64,000 nt of DNA, taken from Anaeramoeba ignava. Its lineage: Eukaryota > Metamonada > Anaeramoebidae. The notes beneath the pieces were generated by a model. That model saw nothing but the letters and a program-made list of their open reading frames with translations. It was not told where the DNA came from and did no database searches. Below are positions 46,821-56,165 of the stretch, piece after piece. The stretch covers positions 310,001-374,000 of the forward strand of contig JAPDFW010000065.1 of NCBI GenBank assembly GCA_028826165.1. The letters are read 5' to 3'. Within the stretch, counting starts at the first letter, position 1; every line of letters starts with the position of its first letter. A program made the position numbers and the translations under genes.

Positions 46821-49800
46821 ATGTCAAAAACAATTCCAATTGAAATTAGAACATTACTTTATCGAATTGCTTTTCATGCACAAACTTCAAATTTAAAAAC
46901 ATCACCAACAGAACAAATAACAAGAGTAGATCCTTTAGAAATTTTAAAAAGATGGGTTAATTATCATGTTTCACAAAAAATTAATAATAATATTACAAAT
47001 TTTACAACTGATTTTGAAGTAAAAAAAAAATAAATTAAAAAAAGCAAAAATAAATTTAAAATTTAAAATTTTTTTAATAAGGATTTAAATGTTATTTCAA
47101 TTTTACTTGAATCTTTATCTGGTGAAGACTTTTCAATTCTTATAAACAATGATAATTTACAAACAAAAGAACAAATTTTTAATGATTTATTAAAGCAAAT
47201 TAATTATACAGATTTTTTTTGTTCAATTGATGATTTTTTAAATGTATTTTTAATTCCAAATTATTTTAATTTTAATTAATTATTAATTTTAATTAATTTT
47301 TTAATTTAGGGAAGAGAAGAATTAATAATTAAATTTCTTGCAAAATTATTTATTTGGAATCCTGGTTTTGATCAAAAAAAAACAACAACAACAACAACAA
47401 CAACAACTTCAATTCCAAAAACAATAACAACTTCAATTCCAAAAACAACAACAATATCAACTTCACCTAATTTAAATCAATCAACTGTGAAAATTAATTT
47501 ATAAAATAAAATTAAAATTAAAATTAAAAATTTATAAATTAAAATTAAATTTAAAATTAAATTTAAAATTAAAAAGGTTACAAGTAAACCAAAATTATCT
47601 ACAGATGTTAATCAATTTTTAGCAAGATTAAAAAGTAAAAAAAGTCCAAATTTATCATCAATTTTAGCAAATAAATTTACAATGCCAAAAGTTACACAAG
47701 AAGAAAAAGAAGAAATAGAAAAAGAAGAAAAAGAAGAAATAGAAAAAGAAGAAATAAGAGAAGAAATAAAAGAAACAGAAGATATTGAATCCGAAAAAAT
47801 TACAAATCAAGAAGATGAAATTGAAGATGAAATTGAATATAAAAATCAATTCAAAAATCAATTCAGAAATCAAAAACAAGAAGAAAGAAATTTACCAAAT
47901 TTTAGAGAATTACTTCAAAAATCAAAAGAACAAGGATTTAAACTTGATATAAAATCATCAATTGAAGGAGATGATAGTGTATTAAAACCAGCACCATTTA
48001 ACCTTCCACAAAACATCCAAGATTTAATCAACAAAGAAAAAAAACAAATTATCAAAACAAGGAAAATTATTAAAAAAGCTAAAATGCTAAATACTGAAAA
48101 AAATTATGATCATATTCAAACAATAATTGATAAAACTAATTTGCAAATCAATGAACTTTTTGTTGTTAAAGAACCTAAAATATTTAAGAAAAAGCAAACT
48201 AAAGTTAGTGCAAATATCACAGATGAATTGGATCCAAAAGATCAAGAAACATTTTCTAAAATGTCAACTTCTATTAAAGAAATAAAACAAACAATGCAAT
48301 CATATTTTGAAAATATTTCTTCAATATTTCTTGGAATTGATGATGTTTTCCCAAAATTTAATGAAGCAATTTTGAAAGTTTCAGATCATATTCAAACAAT
48401 TAAAGAAATTGGATCAAACAAAGATGTATTACTGATATAAAAAAAAATAATAATAATTAAATTTATTTACATTTTTATATAATTTAAAAATTTATAAGAA
48501 TCAAAATCAAACAAAAAGTCACTATTATTTTATTACTCAATTTCTTTCAGTTTTAAGAGAACAAAATGTACCAAATATGACAAAACAAATCAAGAATCAA
48601 ATTTCAGAATTAATTTATGGAATGGATATATTAGAAAATAATTACTTTAATAAATGGAAAGAAATTATTGATTTATTAACTCAAAAAAATGTCATTCCAA
48701 GTCCAAGTTCAGATAATCTTATTCTAAATCAACTTTATTCAAAATTTAATCGTTTCATTTATTTCCAATTAATCAAAAAACATATTGTTGAATTTTTATT
48801 ACAAAAATTAGATGTTGAAAATCGTATATATATATTTATATTTTTAAATTTTAAAGAGAAAAAATTTCTAACAAAAATATATATATATTCTTTTATTAAT
48901 TTATAGATTTAAGATTGTTTAAACCAGAAATTTTAAGAAGATTTGATAATATATTATTTGGAAGTTTTGATATAAATTTATTTGTAGAACCATTATTATT
49001 ATTATTCAGTCATTTTCCAGAACAAAAAATGGATCTATATGTAAATTATCAAAAATTTAAATTAAAAAATTAAAATTAAAAAATTAAAATTAATAATAAA
49101 TTTAGAGCATTAATCTCTTTATCCAAGAAGTTAAAAAGAAATCATTTGGAGATACACTTAAATTAATATTAAACAATTTAGTTCCAAAAGAAATAAGAGA
49201 TTCAATTGAAAAAGTAATAAAAGATCCAAACAATACTGAATTAAAAAGAGTATTTGAAAAAGGAAAAGAAATAATTAAAGATCTTCTTCCAGATGAAGAG
49301 ATATACTTTTTAACAGCATTATTCGACAAAGCAAACAATCAAGAATTAGTTAAAAATATATCGGGAGCTATTTTTTATTTTTTTGATGATTTCAATGAAA
49401 GTTTAAATCTAATTAAAATGATGATTCCACAAGAAGTTGCAAGAACAGTTTCTGCAGGAACTTTATTAAAAACAGATTTTACAGGCGAATTTGTAAATTT
49501 ATATTCAAGACAGAATGGGAAATCTTATATCAAAAAAACAATTGCGAAATTAGTTGATGATTTTTGTAAATCAGATTTATCTCTTGATGTTGATCCTTCT
49601 GATAGTCAATTTGAAGGCGATGCTCAACAAAATATTTCTAATTTTCAATCTCAACTTGATTTATTTGCTAATGCTATTCTTACTTCTGCTTCTTCTGCTC
49701 CTCTTTCTTTTAAATTGTTTGCTACTTTGATTAAACAAAATTTAATTGTTCGTTTTCCTGATCATTATATTTCAGTTATTTGCACTTTTATTTTACTTCG

Positions 49801-50965
49801 TTATTTCTGTGAAGCTTTGAAAAATCCAAAACAATTTGAATTAATTAATTGTAAAAAATTCAAATTTAAATTCAATTTAAATTTATAATTTATAATTTAA
49901 AAATTTATTTAAAAAGATGAACCGTCTCCAAAAAGCTAAAAGAGGTTTGGAAAATATTGCATTTGCTTTTGAAAAATTAGCAATTGGTTCAACATTTGGA
50001 GCAAATCTTAATCAATATGCTCCTCTTAATACTTCAATGATTAAATTATTTTCAGGTCGTTCAAAATTTATTAATGAAATATCAGTAAAATTTAATTCCA
50101 AAATGATTTAAATTCAAACAATAATTTTAAAATTTCATTTTAAAAAAATTATTTTTAGTCTTTAAATATAAATTCATTTGATGAAAATGATATAAAAAAA
50201 GAAATGGAAAATGCAAAATTATATTCACAAAAAAATTCATTCCAAGGAAAAAAAGAACCAAAATATGAAATCAATTTAGAAGAATTAGAATATCCATTTC
50301 TTATGATTGGATCACTTCTTTTTATAAAAAAAAACATTCCATTTAGTTTAATGACGAGATTAGGAACATATCAAATTGAAAAAAATCATCGAGAAATTTA
50401 TGAATTAAATCAAGAAATGCTTCAAATTAATGAATATTTAGATGATTTAGAAATTTTATTGAATAATTATAAAGATGAAAGTAAATCAGTTGAAAAGCAA
50501 TTAATTCTTAATGAATCAACAAATCAAAATGAAAATCAAAATCAAAATGAAAATCAAGAAGAACAAAAACAAAAGGAAGTTATTGATTATTCAGAAATGA
50601 GTGATTCAGAATTAAAAGAAGTTTGGGGAAATTTAAGTGATATTGAAGCAACAAAAGAAGGAAATGTTTATTTTTCAAAAACTGGTGGAACTTTTAGTTG
50701 GAAAAAAAGATATCTTGTTTTAAAAAAGAATATTCTTGCTATTTTCTCTTCTCAATCAAGTTATAAAGATTCTCGACCTAAAGAAACTATTGTAGTTAAA
50801 TCTTCTTATTTAATTGGTTTTTCTAAGAAAGTTACTTATCGTAAAAAATCTACTTTTCAAATTACTATTCCTAATCGTTCTCATCCTTTATCTTTTGCTT
50901 TTGATCATTTAACTGAATGTGAAGATTGGATTCATAAATTAAGATCAATAAGAAAGAACAATTAA
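46821..50965 (+). CDS. CH / RasGAP / PH protein (one frame break)
   Basis: Exons 46821-47018, 47082-47243, 47310-47486, 47577-48425, 48499-48823, 48907-49040, 49106-49850, 49917-50084 and 50159-50965 total 3,565 nt, one more than a multiple of three (1,187 residues when corrected). The N-terminal CH-like domain has PLEILKRWVNYHVSQKI and NFTTDFEDLNVISILLESLS. A Thr-Ser linker and a Glu-rich coil follow. The RasGAP domain includes SAGTLLKTDFTGEFVNLY, SSAPLSFKLFATLIKQNLIV, FILLRYFCEALKNPKQF and EPSPK, then KRGLENIAFAFEKLA. A C-terminal PH domain reads GNVYFSKTGGTFSWKKRYLV. The extra base is in the A5 run 49930-49934, inside the conserved EPSPKxKRGL motif. The position normally holding the arginine finger reads Ala, so GAP catalysis is doubtful; IQGAP-like binding without hydrolysis is an alternative. 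Confidence 0.85.
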
Positions 50966-51540
50966 TTTCCATTTCCATTTCCATTTCCATTTCCATTTCC
51001 ATTTCCATTTCCATTTCCATTTCAAATTTAAATCAATTTTCAAATTTAAATCAATTTTCAAATTTAAAATCAATTTTCAAATTTAAATCAATTTTCAAAT
51101 TTAAATCAATTTTCAAATTTAAATCAATTTTCAAATTTTCAAATCAATTTTCAAATTTAAATCAATTTTCAAATTTAAATCAATTTTCAAATCAATTTTC
51201 AAATCAAAATCAATTTTCAAATTTAAATCAATTTTCAAATTTAAATCAATTTTCAAATCAAAATCAATTTTCAAATTTAAATCAATTTTCAAATTTAAAT
51301 CAATTTTCAAATTTAAATCAATTTTAAAATCAATTTTCAAATCAATTTCAAATCAATTTTCAAATTAAAATCAATTTTCAAATTTAAATCAATTTTCAAA
51401 TTTGAAATTGATTTTTAATTTTTGATTTAAATTTTTTTTTCTTTTAAAAAATTTTCAATTCAAAATGAATAAAATCAAAAAATTTTCAAATTTTTTCATT
51501 TTTCAAATCAAAATTTTTAAAATTAAATTTTTAAATTATA
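50966..51540. repeat. Intergenic CCATTT and CAAATTTAAATCAATTTT arrays
   Basis: Eight CCATTT hexamers right after the RasGAP stop, then about 20-nt units (TTTCAAATTTAAATCAAT) to 51410. After that an A/T-rich leader (51411-51540) that resembles 51709-51800 downstream, suggesting a local duplication. Confidence 0.75.
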
Positions 51541-53779
51541 ATGAGTTTAATTGAAATCAATTTTCAAAGATGGAAATTTTGAAAATTTAAAAACTTATAA
51601 ATTTAAAGCTGATTTTAAATTTAAAAAGTGAAATGACAAGTTTACATCATGCAGCTACAAATCAATTTTAATTTAGATATTCTTGATTTTGTTTGTTTAA
51701 ATTTTTAATTTTTGATTTAAATTTTCTTTTTCTTTTTAAAAGTTTAAAAGAATAAAATCATTTTAAAATTAAATTTAAATTTTTAAATTATAATGAGTTT
51801 TAAAATTAAAATTTGAAAGTTAAAATTAAAATTAAAATTAAATGAAAGATGAAAAAATTAAGTTTAAATCATTAAAATCCAAATTTAAAATAATATTAAA
51901 ATTTTGTTTTAAAATTAAAAAAATTAAAATTAAAATTAAAAATTAAAATTAAAATTAAAATTAAAATTAAAATTAAAATTAAAAATTAAAATTAAAATTA
52001 AAATTAAAAATTAAAATTAAAATTAAAATTAAAATTAAAAATTAAAATTAAAATTAAAATTAAAATTAAAATTAAAATTAAAATTAAAATTAAAATTAAA
52101 AATTAAAATTAAAATTAAAATTAAAATTAAAATTAAAAATTAAAATTAAAATTAAAAATTAAAATTAAAATTAAAATTAAAATTAAAATTAAAATTAAAA
52201 TTAAAAATTAAAATTAAAAATTAAAATTAAAATTTAAAATTAAAATTAAAATTAAAATTAAAAATTAAAATTAAAATTAAAATTAAAATTAAAATTAAAA
52301 TTAAAATTAAAATTAAAATTAAAATTAAAATTAAAATTAAAATTAAAATTAAAATTAAAATTAAAAATTAAAATTAAAATTAAAATTAAAATTAAAATTA
52401 AAATTAAAATTAAAATTAAAATTAAAATTAAAATTAAAATTAAAATTAAAATTAAAATTAAAATTAAAATTAAAATTAAAATTAAAATCAAAATTAAAAT
52501 TAAAAAGTTATTAGAAAAAGGAGCAGATCCTAATGCAAATGATCAAGATGAAAATACACCACTTCATAAAGCAGCATTCAAAGGAAATCTTGAAGGAATT
52601 TTATCACTTCAAAGATATAAAGCAGAATCTCAACCAAATAGATATAACAAAAAGCCCGATTATTTAGCTTCAAGATTTGGAAATGAAAAATGTTTAGAAG
52701 CATTATTAAATCCAGGAAAAATACAAAGTGAAAGAAATCCAACTCAAAAACAAGAATCAAAAAAAATAGAGGAAAAAAAAGAAATACAAGAAAATGAATC
52801 AAATCAAGTTGAAAATGAATCAAATCAATCAAATCAAGAAAATCAAAATGAAAATCAATTAAATCAAAATGAAAATCAAGAAAATCAAATAGAAAATCAA
52901 GAAAATCAAGAAAATCAAGAAAATCAATTGGAAGATCAAGAAGATGAACAAGAAGATGATGCACAAGAAAGTGAATCAGAACAAAGTGATGAAGATGATG
53001 ATCAACAACAAGAAATCAAATCAAAATCCAAATCAAAATCCAAAATGAAAAATTTACAAATTCAACAACCTTTTATTATTCCAAAAAATCGAGTTTTAAA
53101 ATATAAACCATCAAACATTAAGAGATTGAATTATAAACCTTTATTTCAATGGGATTTAAAGGATGTTGCTGATTGGATTTATTCGATTGGACTTGAAGAA
53201 TATGTTCCAAATTTTATTAGAAATCATATAACTGGATCTGAATTACCATTTTTAACACTAGAAATATTAGAAAAAGAAATAGAAATCAAATCATTTGGAG
53301 CAAGAAGAAAAATAGCAGAAAGAACTGCTTTATTACATTCAAATAATTCTAATTTAGATACTATGAATACTAACTTAAATTCATTCGGTTTTGTTTTTCC
53401 ACAAAATTTTCAAAATTTAGAAAATTCTTCTCAAATTAAAAAATCAATTGGAATCAGTATTTTTTGTTTTATTCAAAAATCTCAAGTTGAAAACAAATAT
53501 TTTTCAAAAGAAAATGACAACAAAAAAAATTCCGATTTTTTCTCAAATTTTCAAAATCAAATTTATATTCAAATTTATTTAGAAAATCCTTCTATTAATT
53601 TATTAAGAAATAAATTATCAAAAAAATTGGAAATTGAAATTTCTCAAATTAATAAAATTATTACTAAAGAAGAACCTCATATTTATATTATTGATGATGA
53701 TGATGTTGCAATGCTTAAAGATGGTCAATATTTAGCTTTAGAAATAATTGAAAAAGAAAAGAAAAAGAAATTAAAATAA
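51541..53779 (+). CDS. Ankyrin-SAM protein with ubiquitin-like C-terminus (exon 1 frame broken three times)
   Basis: Exon 1 51541-51690 and exon 2 52508-53779. Exon 1 needs three single-base deletions (T4 51561-51564, A5 51623-51627, T4 51666-51669) to read KDGNFENLKTYKFKADFKFK then EMTSLHHAATNQFNLDILDF. This runs on into exon 2 LLEKGADPNANDQDENTPLH, a textbook ankyrin junction. After the corrections 49 + 424 codons result. Exon 2 continues with a QEN-rich linker, an acidic stretch, and a SAM domain (FQWDLKDVADWIYSIGLEEY, then ITGSELPFLTLEIL). The end IYIIDDDDVAMLKDGQYLAL resembles a ubiquitin/DCX/RA-type fold (inferred). It may be a scaffold; partners unknown. Three insertions in 110 nt could also mean a decaying first exon. 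Confidence 0.7.
51691..52507 (+). repeat. Intron with leader-like duplicate and (AAAATT)n array
   Basis: 51709-51800 repeats the gene's own upstream leader (TTTTTGATTTAAATTTTCTT ... AATTATAATGAGTTTTA). AAAATT hexamers, broken by AAAAATT, then fill 51920-52500. Confidence 0.75.
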
Positions 53780-53789
53780 AAAATATTTT

Positions 53790-53836
53790 TTTTTCATTTT
53801 TCATTTTTCATTTTTTTAATTTGTTTTTTTTTTAAA
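53790..53836 (+). promoter_or_regulatory. T-tract with CATTTTT steps upstream of EMG1
   Basis: Three CATTTTT steps, then TTTTTTTTTTAAA before ATG 53837. Role inferred from recurrence. Confidence 0.4.
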
Positions 53837-55933
53837 ATGGAACCTAAAATAATTAAAATCCCAAAAACAAAAGAAGAAAAAGAAAAAACAAAAAGACTTT
53901 ATATAATTTTAAAAAAAATAAATATATAAAAAATTAATAACAAAAATAAAGAAATAAATAAATAAATAAATTAATAAATAAATTAATAAATAAAAATTAA
54001 AATAAATAAATTAATAAATAAATTAATAAATTAAATTAAATAAAAATAAATAAATTTATAAATAAATAAATTAATAATTAAATTAATAAATAAATTTATA
54101 AATAAATTAATAAATAAATTAAATAAATAATAAATTAATAAATAAATTAATAAATAAATTAATAAATAAATTAATAAATAAATTAATAAATAATTTAATA
54201 AATAAATTAATAAATAATTTAATAATTAAATTTATAAATAAATTAATAATTAAATTTATAAATAAATTAATAAATAAATTAATAAATAAATATATAAATA
54301 AATTTATAATTAAATTAATAATTAAATATATAAATAAATTAATAAATAAATATATAAATAAATAGCACCTTTAGAAACAATAAAAGTTGGAAATAAATAT
54401 CAATTATTAAATGTTGATGATCATCATAGACAAATAAAGAAAAAAGGAAGAGATCCTAATGAAGCACGTCCAGATATTGTTCATCAAGTAAAAATATAAT
54501 AATTTTATATTCAAAAATTGTTTTACTTACTTATTTACTTTTTTTTTTCAAAGAGTTTAATGACTTTATTAGATAGTCCACTTAATAAAGCAGGAAAATT
54601 ACAAATTTTTATACATACTCAAAAAAATGTTTTAATTGAAGTTAATCCACAACTTAGAATTCCAAGAACATTTAAAAGATTTGCTGGTTTAATGGGTATT
54701 TATTATTCATTTTTTTAATCAAATTTTTTTGTTCCACTTTTTTTAATTAAATTTATTATTAAAATTATTATTAAAATTATTATTAAAATTATTATTAAAT
54801 TTATTATTAAATTATGTTCCACTATTTTTAATTAAATTATTTATTAAAATTATTATTAAATTTATTATTAAATTTATTATAAAAAATTATATTATTAAAA
54901 AATTATTATTTAAAATTATTAAATTTATTATTAAAATGATTATTAAATGTATTATTAAATTTATTATTAAAAAAAAAATGATTATTAAATTTATTATTAA
55001 AAATTATTATTAAAATTATTATTTTAAATTAAAATTATTATTAAAATTAGCCTTATTAAAATTATTATTAAATTTATTATTTAAATTTATTTTATTAAAA
55101 TTATTATTAAAATTATTTTTAAAAATTATTAAAATTATAAAATTATTATTAAAATTATTATTAAAATTATTATTAAATTATAATTAAAATTATTATTAAA
55201 ATTATTTATTAAAATTATTATTAAAATTATTATTAAAAATTATTAAAATTATTATTAAAATTATTATTAAATTTATTATTAAAATTATTATTAAAATTAT
55301 TATTAAAATTATTATTAAAATTATTATTAAAATTATTATTAAATTTATAATTAAAATTATTATTAAAATTATTATTAAAATTATTATTAAAATTATTATT
55401 AAAATTATTATTAAAATTATTATTAGATTTATTATTAGATTTATTATTAAAATTATTATTAAAATTATTATTAAAATTATTATTAAATTATGTTCCACTT
55501 TTTTTAATTAAATTATTTATTAAAATTATTATTAAAATTATTATTAAATTTTGTTCCACTTTTTTTAATCAAAAAAAATTTTCTTTTTCTTTTTTACTTC
55601 AAAGTTCAATTACTTCACACATTCTCAATTAGATCAACAACTGACTCTGAAACTTTATTAAAAGTTATAAAGAATCCTGTTAGTGATCATTTACCTACTG
55701 ATTGTTATTTTATTGGAACTTCTTATTCATCAGAATCATTAGTAAATTTAAAAGAATTTGTACCAAAATTACCTGAAAAACAAATAGTTTTTGTAATTGG
55801 ATCAATGGCTCATGGTTCTATTGATACTGATTATGAAAATGAACGAATTGCTTTTTCTAAATATCCTTTAAGTGCTTCAACTGCATGTGCAAAAGTTTGT
55901 TATGCTTTTGAAGATTATTGGGGAATTTTATAA
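53837..55933 (+). CDS. EMG1: EMG1/Nep1 18S rRNA pseudouridine N1-methyltransferase; first donor site lacks GT
   Basis: Exon 1 begins at 53837 and reaches about 53917; others are 54366-54487, 54554-54695 and 55605-55933. Matching family motifs: [105 protein letters not shown] and [20 protein letters not shown]. This SPOUT-type enzyme methylates a pseudouridine in 18S rRNA and is needed for 40S biogenesis. The family reads RLYIILE-x-A-P-L at the first junction, but no GT occurs between 53837 and 54365 after RLYIIL. The expected donor position reads AAAATAAAT instead of AAAGTAAAT. Either a non-canonical donor or a consensus error. The other junctions are GT-AG. Confidence 0.88.
53918..54365 (+). 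repeat. EMG1 intron 1 with AATAAATT repeats
   Basis: Array of AATAAATT/AATAAATTT units between the unclear donor of exon 1 and acceptor TAG at 54365. Confidence 0.75.
54696..55604 (+). repeat. EMG1 intron 3: AATTATTATTAA repeats with four TTCCACT cores
   Basis: 909-nt intron with AAATTATTATTAA units from about 54745 to 55550. GTTCCACTTTTTTTAATT (or close variants) stands near 54731, 54807, 55491 and 55553, the reverse complement of the AGTGGAAC core of the satellites. Confidence 0.8.
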
Positions 55934-56165
55934 AAAAAATTTTTCACTTTTTTTAAATAGAAATTTTTTCTTTCTTATTTTTTTCTCCTTTTTTTTTTTT
56001 TCAATTAAATTTATTCCCCCTAAAAAAAAAAGCCAAAAAATTAAAAATATAAAATAAAAATAAACTAAACAACCATTTTTTTTTCTTTCCATTTTCCATT
56101 TTTTTCTTTTCATTTTTTTTTTCATTTTTTTTTTTCTTTTTATTTTTTTCTTTTGTTTTTTCTCA
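55934..56165 (+). promoter_or_regulatory. Spacer and T-tract upstream of ankyrin-BTB gene
   Basis: Short spacer with a CCCCCTAAAAAAAAAAGCC stretch near 56017. Then T-tracts with CATTTTTTTT steps (56090-56140) end 25 nt before ATG 56166. Promoter role inferred. Confidence 0.4.

Noticed and set aside
55872-56125. Small hydrophobic and Lys-rich frames after EMG1
   Set aside because: They overlap the EMG1 3' end and T-tracts and have no recognisable domain.
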